Source of the DNA: Semisulcospira habei
Taxonomy: Eukaryota; Mollusca; Gastropoda; Semisulcospiridae
Assembly (NCBI GenBank): GCA_036245525.1
Contig: BTPG01000002.1
Coordinates: 163,395,876-163,459,875 of the forward strand
Reading direction: 5' to 3'
Length of the DNA: 64,000 nt
Each line of letters begins with the position of its first letter. Position 1 is the first letter of the stretch. Under the pieces are notes generated by a model. It was not told where the DNA came from and did no database searches. It worked only from the letters and a program-made list of their open reading frames with translations. Made by a program: the position numbers and the translations under genes. Below, piece after piece: positions 9,357 through 21,100 of this stretch.

Positions 9357-11711
9357 TTACTTACTTACTTACGCCTGTCACCCCTACCCGGGTATAGGCC
9401 GTCGACGAGAGACCTCCAGCAACTCCTGTCCTGTGCTTCTCCTTCGATTCTACTCCAGGTGGTTCCCAGTCTCTTGATGTCTGCTTGGAGGTCTCGACGC
9501 CAGGAGTTTCTCGGCCTACCTCTTTTCCTCTTTCCCTGGGGGTTCCATGACAATACCTGCCTAGTGATACTGGAAGCTGGCTTTCTCAGACTGTGACCGA
9601 TCCATCCCCATCTTCTTCGCCCAATTTCATTCTCTGCTGTTATCTGCTCTGTTCTCTCCCAGAGTCTGACGTTGCTGATCTTCTCTGGCCAGTGGATTTT
9701 CAAAATTCTTCTAAGGCAACTGTTCATGAAGGTCTGTACTCTGTTGACTGTGGTTTTTGTCAATCTCCATGTCTCTGCTCCATATAGGAGAACTGCTTTT
9801 ACATTGGAGTTGAAAATCCGGACTTTGGTGTGTTGTGACAGCTCTCTGGAACTCCATACTTTTTTCAACTGGAGAAAGGCTGCTCTGGCTTTACCGATTC
9901 GTGCTCTGACATCTGCATCAGTGCCGCCTTTTTTGTCTATGATGCTCCCGAGATAGGTGAAGGACTCCACCTCCTCCAACGGGGTGCCAGCAAGCAAGAC
10001 TGGTTCTTCCCTGGTTGCGTTCAGCCTCATTGTCTTTGTTTTCTGTTTGTGAATGGTGAGGCCCACTTGGGACGAGATGTCAGCAAGCCTCGTGGTCTTG
10101 TCCTGCATTTGTTGATGAGTGTGGGACAGTAATGCCAAGTCGTCTGCAAAATCGAGGTCGTCAAGCTGTGTCCACAGTGTCCACTGTATTCCACTTCGTC
10201 TGTGCTCTGTGGTCATCTTCATGACCCAGTCTATGGCCAGTAGGAAGAGGAACGGAGACAGCAGACACCCCTGCCTGACACCAGTTCTGACCTGGAGCTC
10301 TCTGGTGAACTGCCCTTCGTGGATCACGCGACATGTCATGCCCTCATAGCTGCTCTTGATCAGGCGGACGAGCTTTGTGGGTACACCGTAGTGTCGTAGG
10401 AGTTTCCACAGAGTCTCTCGGTCCACGCTGTCAAATGCTTTCTCATAATCCACAAAGTTGACGTACAGCGGGGAGCTCCACTCCAGAGACTGTTCCACGA
10501 TGATGCGGAGAGTGGCGATCTGGTCTGTACATGATCGGTTCTTCCTGAATCCTGCTTGCTGGTCTCTCAGCTGGGGGTCAACGGAGCTCTTCATTCTTTC
10601 TAGGATGATCCTGTTGAAGACCTTTCCTGGTACTGACAGCAAGGTGATTCCTCTGTAGTTGGAACACTTGCTGAGGTCGCCTTTCTTGGGAAGCTTGATT
10701 AGGTACCCCTCCTTCCAGTCAGCCGGCATCACCTCCTCTTCCCAGATCTTTCCAAACAGTGGGTACAGCATCTCAACTGTTGTCTCTAGGTCTGCTTTCA
10801 GAGACTCCGCTGGGATGCCATCTGGCCCTGCTGCTTTGCCATTCTTCAAAAATGCCACTGCTTTTCTGATCTCTTCCCGGCTGGGTCTGTCACAGCTGAT
10901 GGGTAGGTCGGTCTCTGCCGGCTGGATGTCGGGGGGGTCGGGTGGGCTAGGTCTGTTCAGTAACTCTTCAAAATACTCGGCCCATCTGTCGAGTTGGTCT
11001 GCTCTGTCTGCAATAGGCTTGCCTTCTTTGTCTTTTACTGGTCTTTCTGTATGGCCATACTTACCCGACAATCTTCTGGTAATGTCGTAGAGCTGTTTCA
11101 TGTTGCCGCTGCCTGCTGCCTTTTCTGCCTCTGCTGCCAGGCTTTCTGTGTAGGCCCTCTTGTCTGCCCTGATACTCCTCTTCACCTCGCGGTTGGCTTC
11201 CGAGTATTCCCCCTGTGCCCTTACTTTGGCTGCTCTCGTGCGACTGTTGTTGACCGCTGCTTTCTTCTGCTTCCTCGCTTCTATCTTCTTCAAGGTCTGT
11301 GCCGACAGCCAGTCCTTGTGGTGGTGTTTCCTGAACCCTACAGTGTCTTTGCAGGTTGAGTTCAGCGCCTCTCTAACTGCCTTCCACTGCTGCTCTGTGG
11401 TGACCGCCTCCTCTTCATTTACTAGCTCCTGTAGCGCTTGAAACCGGTTGGACAGCACCAGTTTGAACTCTTCTCCAACTCCAGTTTCTCTCAGGAGGCC
11501 TACATTATAGCGCTGTCTTCTTGTTGTCTCTGTGCGGCTTTTCTTTAGCTTGAGCTTCATTCTTAAGGTAAGCAGATGGTGGTCGGAGGCGACATCTGCT
11601 CCCCTCCTCACTCGAACATCTTGAAGGGATCTTCTGAATTTCTTGCTAATGCAGATATGGTCTATTTGGTTCTCTGTTGTATGGTCAGGTGAGACCCAAG
11701 TTGCTTTGTGT
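9357..11711 (-). mobile_element. RTE family 3, copy B (5'-truncated) inside DIRS-1
   Basis: The insertion is flanked by a perfect 13-bp duplication, AAGGTGCGTGTTC (9344-9356 and 11712-11724). The minus-strand 3' end is a (TAAG)n tail whose first TAA is the stop codon. The 5' end is truncated inside the endonuclease domain. The remaining frame is fully open, so the copy is younger than its DIRS-1 host. Confidence 0.92.
9365..11711 (-). CDS. RTE family 3 endonuclease-RT polyprotein, N-truncated
   Basis: The frame stays open from the truncation point to the tail (ORF with a GTG first codon at 11611; upstream codons read KATWVSPDHTTENQIDH). The end of the endonuclease is seen as ADVASDHHLL (catalytic SDH-type motif). 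RT motifs are LKNGKAAGPDGIP, LPKKGDLSKCSNYRGI, DYEKAFDSVDRETLW, VRQGCLLSPF and LDFADDLALL (catalytic FADD intact). The C-terminal region has LYGAETWRL, RRRWGWIGH, GKRKRGRPRNSW and WRSLVDGLYPGRGDRRK. Copies A and C are the same family. No promoter survives, so expression would depend on read-through. Confidence 0.88.
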
Positions 11712-11724
11712 AAGGTGCGTGTTC

Positions 11725-12877
11725 ACGCTATATTAATAATTGAGTTATAGCACTGCCGCATAGGGGCTGACTACACAACGAAATTATTGGTATATAATAG
11801 CGTTATGCCAGCATGAAGTGTGCCGTGCACAGGAGCTTTTTTTTTTTTTTTTTTGCAGTAGAAAACCTTCCCTTCTTCCAGCCCAGGGTAGAAGAAACAC
11901 CGAGTATATATCTGAACATGGCTACCAGCATGTCAGGAAACAAGGGTGTGCCTGACACAGACATCGCCAGTGTGTCTTAAAAATACGACGAGCACACTGG
12001 GTGTCAATAAACAAAGTGTGTGTATGCAACAAGTCCAAAAACGTGGTGTGAGAACACCAACATAAGTGGACATACACCAGTATGTCTACAAGAAAGCGGA
12101 TACATGTGCATGCTAGAATGCGTGTGCACGACAAATAGACACCATCATCAAGAAAGACGAGTGGTCGTGGTCGCCACGCCACGTCACACGTGCACCCGAG
12201 CACGTAAACACCGACAGTGATGCTGCCGCCCAGCGCCAGAGGCGCCGGTCGCTGGCACACATCGAGACCTTACCTAGCCATCCTGCAGAGGCCGGGGGAA
12301 GGGATAACCTGACACGCAGAAGCGGGAGCACCACACCACGGAGCCGGGGGCTGCACACGTCAGGCAAGGGCGCCGAGTCTGCGACGAAAGGCCAGGACCG
12401 GAACAAAGACGAACTTGTCCGAAGGCATTCCAGAGAGACCTGACATGGGAACCGGGCGCCACAGGCCGAAACTCCTTCCAGGAAGGGCAAGGCGCAGCGG
12501 CAGCGACGATGGCGCAGTGGACCGGTCACAAGCGAACTTGTAACGAGGGCGCCAAGCAGGAGGCACAGGAAGCAAAGTCATGGGCCCAAGGCCCAGCACA
12601 ACACAAGCCGGTAATAAGTGTCCACGCCGCTAGACCCAAGGCACAGAAGTGAACAGTCCAAGGGCCACGAGGCCCGGAAACACAACACTTCCCGCTGTTT
12701 CCGTCGCCGTTAAAGAAAGGCACAGACAGAAGAACAGTCCAGGCTAAGGCCAGGAAAAGGCGCACACACACGCCGCCGGGCTAAGTGCCAAGGTCGAAGG
12801 AGCACCGGCGCGAACCATACACTGCCAAAGGCTTCGCAAGTAGGAGGCTAACAGAACACACGTCTGAACACTGCAAG
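11725..12877 (-). other. DIRS-1 5' leader, part 2
   Basis: GC-rich non-coding DNA between the RTE duplication and the 5' inverted terminal repeat, matching in position the 0.8-kb leader of DIRS-2. It contains a T18 run at 11837-11854. The open frames here are short and do not resemble gag. Confidence 0.5.
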
Positions 12878-13081
12878 CTAAAGGAATACACTGGGGTCTC
12901 TCGGCGCAAGCCAGTTGCCCGTATGGGGTGGGACGGGAGGCTACTCGTGGCTGGGTCACGACACCCCCAGGTAGCCTCCCTTGGCCCAATAGGCACACAT
13001 CGTAAGTTTTTGGCTAAAATTGTGTAAGCTATAGGTAATCCCATGTAGTCATGGCATCGGTAATGTTTTTGAAGAAACAAA
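12878..13081. repeat. DIRS-1 inverted terminal repeat, 5' side
   Basis: This is the reverse complement of the left repeat from about 4380 inward. It ends at GAAGAAACAAA (13071-13081), which the ICR joins to the other terminus. Confidence 0.85.
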
Positions 13082-13189
13082 CTGGTATTTTACACACATT
13101 TTCTGACCTCTTGTGACCCTTGACCTTTCCAAGGCTCATCCAAATTAGTATCCATAGATAGGTCTCACCATCAGGTAGCTCTGTACTAA
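13082..13189 (+). repeat. partial ~170-bp dispersed repeat (right flank of DIRS-1)
   Basis: It contains CTTGTGACCCTTGACC, CATCCAAATTAGTATCC and TCACCATCAGGTA, the same unit as the array at 14.9-15.6 kb. It belongs to the repeat family that also flanks the left side of DIRS-1. Confidence 0.65.
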
Positions 13190-13202
13190 GTAAAGGATTG
13201 TA

Positions 13203-13606
13203 TTGTATCTTGGTAAAGGATTTTCTATATTTACGTCTGAACTGCATGCGATTCTCATGGCACTAAATTTTATTCAACTTCTACCTTATGATATATTTAA
13301 CATTTTGATTTGTGTCGATTCTAAATCTGTCCTATATAGTCTAAAAAGCTGGGATTGTAACACTAGAAAAGACTTAGTATATGAAATAAAACATATTATG
13401 AGCTGTATTATGTCTAGAGGAATAGGGATCGATTTTCTTTGGATACCCTCACACTGCGGAATTTATTGGAATGAAATTTGTGACAGACAAGAAAAAAAGG
13501 GAGCTATAAATAGAGAAAACTCAGCAGTTTGTAATAATATACAATTATCTCTACATGAAATGTACTCTGTGCTAAACAGCTTTTTTCACAAAGATGATAT
13601 GAAATA
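13203..13606 (+). pseudogene. LINE RNase H domain remnant, N-truncated
   Basis: The frame encodes an RNase H domain with FTSELHAILMAL (catalytic Glu), LICVDSKSVLYSL (Asp) and FLWIPSHCGIYWNEICD (His and the last Asp). The first Asp strand is missing, so the copy is 5'-truncated. This domain sits downstream of RT in LINEs of the I/Jockey-related groups. The frame is cut by the MITE at 13607-14320, and C-terminal sequence continues at 14321-14601. Confidence 0.75.
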
Positions 13607-14320
13607 CAGTGGAGTCCAGTTAACACGAACTCGCTTTACACGAAATTCCAGTTAACATGAACCGTTTTTGCATTCCCGGCCGACGGCCTTCTTATTCTGT
13701 ATTAAAATTTCACTGATAACACGAAATGCTCAACACAAAATTTCGCTTTACACGAAGCTGGTTTCGGTTCCCAACTAGGGCAATTTCACTATTATTCACC
13801 TGTTTAACATGAACACAGATTCCATTCACCAAAAACCAATTCACATGTCACTCTTGCGCTGTGGTGGTACAAATGACAGATCACAGCGAACTCTAGTCTG
13901 TGATTGGCTGAATAGCCTTTGGCTGTTGTAATCCATCTTTTCAATGGCTAGCATTTCTGAACTGTATTCATGTTGTATCATTCGTGTACCAACACAACAA
14001 TTTTACCGATGCGGGATTGTACTTCAGCCTGTGTTGCTTTTACCTGATGGATTGTAACTTACTATGGATTTTACCTGATGGATTTTACATTAAATACGCG
14101 AGCTGTACACATTTTCTTTTGTTTTCCTAGCGAGCTGAAGGTATGCACATAAAGTACGATAATGTGCACTTTTAACCTCGTACTCATTCATGCACACGTC
14201 TTACACACGTCTCCTTGAGGGCCGTGATCAATTTTGAGGCCATATTGGTGAACATGAAATACGTTTAACACGAAGTGATTTTCCGTGTCCCCAGAAATTC
14301 GTGTTAAGCGGACTCCACTG
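13607..14320. mobile_element. Tigger/pogo-like MITE, 714 bp
   Basis: The ends are inverted repeats (CAGTGGAGTCCAGTTAACAC and the complement of GTGTTAAGCGGACTCCACTG). Each is flanked by TA (13605-13606 and 14321-14322), the duplication of Tc1/mariner-superfamily pogo/Tigger elements. Inside are more GTTTAACACGAA-type sub-repeats (13740-13810, 14255-14275). It has no transposase frame and is non-autonomous. It is inserted in the LINE remnant. Confidence 0.85.
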
Positions 14321-14601
14321 TATACTTATCATGTTCCACCTTGTTCAAGAAAAACAGCTTCATTGATATACAAGACTAAATTCTTGGAAAACAAAATTTG
14401 CAAGACATCAAATGTGAGTGCTTAAGCCCCATCTCTGTTAAACATATAATCTGTGAGTGTCCTATTACAACGAATCTGTTGAAAAAAAATAACATAACAG
14501 TTGATCACTTAGCAGAAAATTTGTATGACATCTTACATAGAAATACTGCCATTCCAACAGTTAATATAATAATTCATAGTCTGGTGGGTAAACTATTATA
14601 A
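14321..14601 (+). pseudogene. C-terminal end of the same LINE remnant
   Basis: After the MITE the frame at 14398-14601 encodes CECLSPISVKHIICECP. This is the Cys/His pattern found after RNase H in many LINEs. It ends in TAA at about 14601, followed by a ~75-bp 3' UTR and the TA microsatellite. Confidence 0.65.
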
Positions 14602-14670
14602 TAAGTAATTCGTGTGTGTGGTTGGATGTTAATTATTGCTATTCTTTGATATTCATAAGTTGTGTGTTTG

Positions 14671-14838
<168 letters not shown>

Positions 14839-14879
14839 CATTTGTTGTTGTTGTTGTTTGTCTAATATCACCAATGTGT

Positions 14880-15645
14880 GAAAAGACGTTATCCTGATCC
14901 TCTGTACAAAGTTTGGGTTTAAGTTGTGAATAGTATTTGAGAAAAAAAACATCTTTTGTCAAAATATGGCTATTTTTTTTTACCCATTTCTTGAGCTTGT
15001 GACCCTTGACCTTTCTGGGGGGGTCATCCAAATTAGTATGCATTGATAGGTCTCACAATCGGGTATCCTTGTACCAAGTTTGGGTTTTGAAGTTGTGAAT
15101 AGTATTTGAGAAAAAAACATCTTTTGTCAAAATATGCCTATGTTGGACCCATTTCCTGAGCTCTGTGACCCTTGACCTTTCTGAGGTGTCATCCAAATTA
15201 GTATGCATAAACAGGTCTTACCATCAAGCATCTTTGTAGCAAGTTTGGGTTTTGAAGTTGTGAATAGTATAATTTGAGAAAAAAACATCTTTCATCAAAA
15301 TATGGCCATTTTAAAAAAAATATTTGCTGAGCTCTTGTGACCCCTTGACCTCTTCAGTTCAAGGGATCAACCTAATTAGTATGCATAGAAAGGTCTTACC
15401 ATCAGGTATCTTTGTACCAAGCTTGGGGTTGAAGTTGCGAATAGTATTTGAGAAAAAATAAATAATGTCAAAATATAGCTATTTTGGAACTATTTCCTGA
15501 TCTCCAGAGACCTTGACCTTTCGGAGAGGTCACTCAAAAATTGGTATGTTTAGAAAGTATCCTTGGGCCAAGTTTGAAGACTGTGGCTTAAATACCCTCC
15601 AAGAAAATGCGAATGTTAAAGTTTACCACGGACGATGGCAGACAG
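14880..15645 (+). repeat. tandem array of a ~170-bp dispersed repeat, about 4.5 copies
   Basis: Each unit carries GTGACCCTTGACCTTTC, AAATTAGTATGCAT, a GGTCTYACCATC block, TTTGTACCAAGTTTGGG and GTGAATAGTATTTGAG. The CCTTGACCT starts at about 15005, 15172, 15345 and 15505 give a period of roughly 160-173 bp. The last unit ends in GTTAAAGTTTACCACGGACG. The same family lies at 41.2-41.65 kb and flanks DIRS-1. Confidence 0.85.
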
Positions 15646-16500
15646 ACAACAGATGAAAGATATATGACCACTGGCCCAGAAAACAGACCGACGTTTGCTT
15701 CACACACGAGCCAAAAATCGCTTTTCTAACAAATGAACAAACTGGCTTTAGCCAAATCACGGCAGAGGAATGCAACTGAGCAGTAACTTACTTCACCACA
15801 TGACATCAACAACATACCTCATCACATGACATATTGTATTCAGCTAGAACCTGACGGCATCGTGACGCTATACTGGACACAGTCAAGGACACAAGACCAT
15901 CCATAATGTTATGTTAGTGCCGCATCCAACAAAAATGCGTTGTTATTAATAAAAAGAAAACCACACAGTAGATAATACACACTTATAACAAAGCCATGAG
16001 AGAAAACTGCAGCTATGGAACCTACTATACTAAGTAATCATCACTTCCCTGTTTAAACCATTTAACCCTAAGGCTGCATTTCCAACATTTTAGACATGTC
16101 ACTTAAGAACAATATACCAGTTCCAGAAGACTGATCGATCATGATAATTGAAGGGTAGTGCCAGATTAACTTGGCACCAAGCTAATCAGTCGCTACCATC
16201 ATGATCGACCAGTCACCTGCTGTAGGGCATTGGGGCTACATGGGTTAAAGTCTACATGATTCCGAACTATTGCAACAAAGTGTTATTGTAGCATGAACAG
16301 AAAGTCACCTTCATGGGTGCTTCTGTTTAATTTTAGAAAGCCTGAAAGGTCCAGAGGAGCAAATAATTTCTTACTGCAGATAAGGTTTTCAAAAACCGGA
16401 ATTCCGGCACATAAGCACCCACGCACAATCATTTAGAAAAATAAATGTTTACCTAGTTATACACTTCACACAGATTATTGTTATATTTCTTTCAACACTT
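15646..16500. other. non-coding stretch with one hairpin
   Basis: The sequence at 16154-16199 (GAAGGGTAGTGCCAGATTAA... folding back on ...CTAATCAGTCGCTACC) is a diverged relative of the hairpin at 3725-3786. No other gene or element is visible. Confidence 0.5.
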
Positions 16501-16504
16501 CATC

Positions 16505-16671
16505 TCACTGACTTATTAAGTGTATGTTATGTCTCATTAGCTTCAGAGGAAAGGATACATGGAAGGAGCCACCACTCTCTTGTGAATCCCGAAGAGAAAC
16601 AGCAGAAGCAGGACGAGACAACTGAGTGCAAACACTGGGTGATACAGCAAGGACTGGGTGAATGTCACCTG
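16505..16671 (-). CDS. weak candidate exon (unrecognised)
   Basis: On the minus strand a good acceptor (ATTTTTCCTCAG) precedes an open frame rich in Ser and Pro (DIHPVLAVSPSVCTQLSRP) that runs to TGA at 16505-16507. A possible donor (GTGAGA) lies just before the stop. No homology is recognised, and its phase does not match the exon at 3384-3444 directly. Chance remains a fair alternative. Confidence 0.25.
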
Positions 16672-16711
16672 AGGAAAAATATGTAATTTTGCAACAACTG
16701 AATGCATTCAT

Positions 16712-17160
16712 TCATGATCCTTACTCTAATGATGTGTGCCAAACACATTTTAAAATAACACACCCACACTGAGTTAAAGGCCTAAGCGCTCCCGAAGCAT
16801 TCTCAACATTCACAAATATTAACACCCGACATAATTATATACATGTGTAATAATGTCTCCTAGTCCTAACAAGTGGCTACAGTTCTTATTCGGTTCATAA
16901 CTGCGTGATTATATCACTTTGTGTCTGTTTTACTACTGAAGCATATGCGCCGCTCAACCCCACCAATCGTCACAGCCAAGGTAAAAGATATTTATAGCTC
17001 CAAACTCCACATCCTCGAGCAAAACAGAAAGTAGCTGGCGATCTGATATAACAGCCTTTGTGGGGTTATATCACAGTCAGGTGTCATAATTAATCTGTCC
17101 GTGAGTGAAACATGCATATATGCCTGTAACAGGTTTGTACCGTCAGTGTGAACGCATTGT
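16712..17160. other. no feature seen
   Basis: AT-rich sequence without convincing open frames, repeats or splice-bounded exons. Confidence 0.5.
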
Positions 17161-17164
17161 TAGT

Positions 17165-17329
17165 TTAACTCTTTCGAGACGTGTCGCACTGATTCACAGC
17201 GTAAAGCAGCGAATCTGGATGCGGCGCATCTTGAAAGAGTTAACCCTGTGGCTACCAGCAGTGGTTTTTGTCTTCATGATTCCGGCAGGAATAATCGTGA
17301 CAAAAACTGCACGAACAGCCAAAGGGTTA
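17165..17329. repeat. two adjacent fold-back units with TTAA ends
   Basis: TTAACTCTTTC (17165) pairs with GAAAGAGTTAA (17233-17243). Sharing that TTAA, TTAACCCTGTGGCT (17240) pairs with AGCCAAAGGGTTAA (to 17329), with an internal GTTTTTGTC/GACAAAAAC stem. These resemble the TTTAACCCTTTGGGTG part of the neighbouring 72-bp satellite. Confidence 0.75.
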
Positions 17330-17389
17330 ATCAAAATGACTTTGGGTGTCTGTAGTGGTTTTAGCATACCCGGTGTCTGCATTTTAGTC

Positions 17390-17590
17390 CTTGGTACAGT
17401 GCACGCAACAGAACTTATTTAACCCTTTGGGTGTTCGTAGTAGTTTTAGTTGAGATGAGTCCTTGGTACAGTGCACGCAACAGAACGTATTTAACCCTTT
17501 GGGTGTTCGTAGTAGTTTTAGTTGAGATGAGTCCTTGGTACAGTGCACGCAACAGAACTTATTTAACCCTTTGGGTGTTCGTAGTAGTTT
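17390..17590 (+). repeat. 72-bp satellite, left part
   Basis: The unit is GAGATGAGTCCTTGG, TACAGTGCACGCAACAGAAC, TTATTTAACCCTTTGGGTG, GTAGTAGTTTTAGTT. GAGTCC starts at 17457 and 17529 give a 72-bp period. The array is cut at 17590 by the L2 element and resumes at 26523. Confidence 0.9.
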
Positions 17591-17763
17591 TAATAATAAT
17601 AATAATAATTACGGTATTTATAATGCGCTTATCTTATAATAATTATAACTCTAAGCGCACACTCACAACTCGCGCACGCATGCGCACGCTTTAGACAATG
17701 ACTCACGTACCACAAACAGTGAAATACATTACGACGGTCAGCTTGGGGTGGGGAGTGCGGTGA

Positions 17764-17872
17764 TATAGTGCTAAAACTGTTGAAAGAGGTGAGTTTTGAG
17801 GGCGGACTGGAAGGAGGAGAGAGAGAGTTTCTGACGGAGAGAGAGTGGGAGAGTGTTCCAGATGGATGGACC
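17764..17872 (-). pseudogene. L2 copy A ORF2 C-terminus, split off by insertion
   Basis: The minus strand encodes IWNTLPLSLRQKLSLSSFQ and ALKTHLFQQF, then TAG. This is the normal end of L2 ORF2. It is separated by the 6-kb LINE from the rest of its coding frame at 23883-26522. Confidence 0.8.
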
Positions 17873-18102
17873 GTTAGTTAGTTAGTTAGTTATTTGGGTT
17901 TAACGCCGAGCAGGCAACTAAGGCCATCTCACGGCGGGAAGGGTAAAAATCTGGTCAGCCAGACTAAAAGAAAGGTCTTAAGACATGATGTAAATATACC
18001 TTAAAAATATGTCAGGCTAAAATGTCGCACAGGTCTTTAAAGAAAACGTCGGAAGACTCTCAAAAAGGTCAAAATAATAGAAACATCATAATCTATAAAC
18101 GC

Positions 18103-21100
18103 TCAAATCTTATTAAAAATATGGCACTCTCTCAGAAAACTGAAGATCTTGTCCGGGGGCACATCCCGGAACAAAACCTTCAAGGAGTCTGCAGTGAAAT
18201 GTTTATACCTTGTGTCGATTAGATCAGCACAAGACAACAAAAAGTGTTGAACAGAGTACTGCTCGTCGCAGGCATAACACCATGGACGCTCCTCCTGTTT
18301 AAGTAAATAAGAGTGCGTAACATATGTGTGGCCGATGTGGAGCCGAGCCAGGACAGTCTCCTCACGGCGGCTGCCGCAGCGATAAGGTAGACCGTCGGAC
18401 AACTTAGGAAGGGCTTCATGCAGCTTGTTAGCTTCCTCTTTGTCCCACTCGGACTGCCACTCACGGGCTATGTACGCACTAGCCACATGTCTAAAATCAC
18501 TATAAACAGTCTGTGTGTCAGGGACAGGGTCATTGCGGGCATCGTTGGCAGCAGAATCTGCGATCCTGTTGCCTTCGATGCCCACATGCCCTGGCACCCA
18601 AATAAAAATGATATCATAATATTCCTTCATCAAGTCCGCGTGGAGCTCTCTGATCTGCACCAGCAGTGGGTGGTCATTTCCCGTGCCCTGAAGGGCCTGC
18701 AGGGCAGAAAGAGAGTCAGACAGAATCAGGAAGTTCCTTTCTCTAGATCGATAAGCATGCTTGAGTGCCAGCAGAACCGCCTGCAGTTCCGCACTAAATA
18801 CAGATGAGTGGTCTGGGAGGCGGTGCTTAAATGGGCGTCTAGGATGGCGAGAGGACACTGCGGCCGCAGCCACTCTCCCATCCTCAGACTTTGACCCATC
18901 GGTATAGATGCGACAATAGCCAGGAAAAATTGAAAGCAGTTCATTGAGGCTCTGTTGGTATATGGCTGGTGGAGTAGAGTCTTTCTTGTGGGCAGTCAAG
19001 TCCAGCAAGATGTCAGGAACTGGTAAGAGCCAAGGTGGAGTGATGTGTTGCAGGGATTCCGAAACTCTGTCCAGGTCCAATCCGGCCGCCTGCAGATGAG
19101 GTCGGACACGGAAAGAAAGAGGACGGACAGCTCCCGGATGGGTATCGTAAATCTCTGCAAACGATGGTTTAAAAACACAATCATAGGCAGGATTGTCTGG
19201 ATGGGCCTTCAGTTTCAGAACGTAGCTGAGCATGAGGCGGATGCGGCGGAGCTTGAGAGAAGGCTCCCCTGCCTCGGCATACAGACTAGGAACTGGAGAC
19301 GTCCTGAAGGCCCCAAGACATATCCGCAGACCCTGATGGTGAATTGTGTTCAGACGCTGTAGCACAGACTTGGAAGCTGAGCCATACACCACAGAGCCGT
19401 AATCCAGTTTGGACCGAACAAGGGCCCGGTACAGACGAAGTAAGACAGTACGGTCCGCACCCCAGTCAGTACGACCGACGACACGAAGAATGTCGAGAGC
19501 CTTCTGACAAGAGGTTCTAAGGTAATTAATATGGTTGCGGAAGGTAAGTCTTTTGTCAAAAATGACCCCCAGAAACTTTGCCTCCTCGGCCACCTTAATT
19601 GGCACTCCAGCAATGCTCAGGCTAGGTTCTGGAAAAAATTTCGTCTGGTTAGTAAAATGCACACAAACAGTCTTGGAGGGCGAGAACTTGAATCCATTGA
19701 GAGACACCCACCGCTGGATGCGATCAACGCACAGCTGCAAGCGCCTCTCAAGGGACGCAAGTCCTCGACCACGTGCGCACAAAGCAAAGTCGTCAACAAA
19801 CAAAGAGCATTCAGAATCATCCTTGACGGTCTTTACAATGTTATTAATTTTAATACTAAATAAAACAGGAGATAGAATGCTGCCCTGTGGGACACCCATC
19901 TCCTGTTCAAAGGAGTCGGAGAGGGTGGAGCCCACACGGACATGGAACGACCGGTTAGTCAAAAAATTGTGAATAAAAACGGGCAGGTGCCCTTTAAAAC
20001 CCATGTCCAACAAGTCAGACATTATGCCATACTTCCAGGTAGTGTCATATGCCTTCTCAAGATCAAAAAAAATTGCATAGACATGCTGCTTGTTGACAAA
20101 AGAATCTCGAATAAATGATTCAAAGCGGACTAAATGGTCAGTTGTACTACGGAAGCGCCGGAAACCGCACTGGAGGTCTGTGAGGAGACCCTGTGACTCA
20201 AGATGCCACACCAGGCGGGCGTTGACCAGGCGCTCCATAGTTTTACATAAACATGATGTCAAAGCGATAGGCCGGTAGTTGCCTGGGTCGGAAGGATCCT
20301 TACCCGGCTTGGGGATCGGTACAACCACAGCCTGGCGCCAAGACGGCGGAAAATGACCAGTTCTCCAGATATGGTTAAAGGCCTTGAGAAGTACAAGGAG
20401 TGACCTCTCAGGCAGATGCGTTAGGAATTGATAGTGGACGGTATCTAGGCCAGCAGCAGAGTCATTACATTTATGCAAAGCTTGCTGCAATTCTGATAAT
20501 GTAAACGGGACATTATAGTCTTCTGAGTTATCGGACTCAAAATCACAAATACGAGACTCTCGTTTCTCCTTCTCTCTCTGGAAGAAAGGTGAATAATGCT
20601 CCGTTGAAGAATTATGGGCAATGGTGGAGGCAAGCAAATTGGCCACAGCTTTTTTATCTGTAACCAAACTGACACCATCTCTAAGATGGCCAACAGAAGC
20701 CGAGCCACCTCTGCCCCTAATTCTCCGAACAGCCTTCCATACTTTCTGGGACGGAGTCCGAGAAGTTAAAGATGAGACGAAGCGTCTCCAGGAAGCACGG
20801 CGTTCACGTTTAAAAATGTAACGGGCTTTCGCCCTCTGTCTTTTAAAGGTTAAAATATTTACTTGCGACGGATTACGGAAAGCACGTCGCTGAGCAGATT
20901 TGCGCGCTATTTGGGCCTTGCGGCACTCTTCGTTGAACCATGGTACTCTCGGCTTTCGAGGGACTGATGCGGAAGTTTCAGGGATGGTTTCACCCGCTAC
21001 GTCCAACAAAATAGTAGTAAAAGAAGAAATAGGTTCTTCAGATGACATGACCACCTCCTCTGTAATACGAGACTGACAGAGGGAGGTGAACAGAGGCCAG

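Larger units (their letters stand above)
4337..13081 (-). mobile_element. DIRS-1: decayed DIRS-type tyrosine-recombinase retrotransposon
   Basis: This minus-strand element has the DIRS architecture. Inverted terminal repeats lie at 4337-4545 and 12878-13081. An internal complementary region at 4595-4690 is complementary to both outer ends joined head to tail. Between them are remnants of gag, RT/RNase H and tyrosine recombinase. No target duplication is visible; the element begins AAAT and ends AAA. Without the RTE inserted at 9357-11711 it would be about 6.4 kb, like DIRS-2 and DIRS-3. All frames are broken, so this is the oldest of the three copies. Confidence 0.85.

Noticed and set aside
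12020..12529. Cys/Arg-rich frames in the DIRS-1 leader
   Set aside because: They are GC-rich leader sequence with no similarity to gag of DIRS-2 or DIRS-3.
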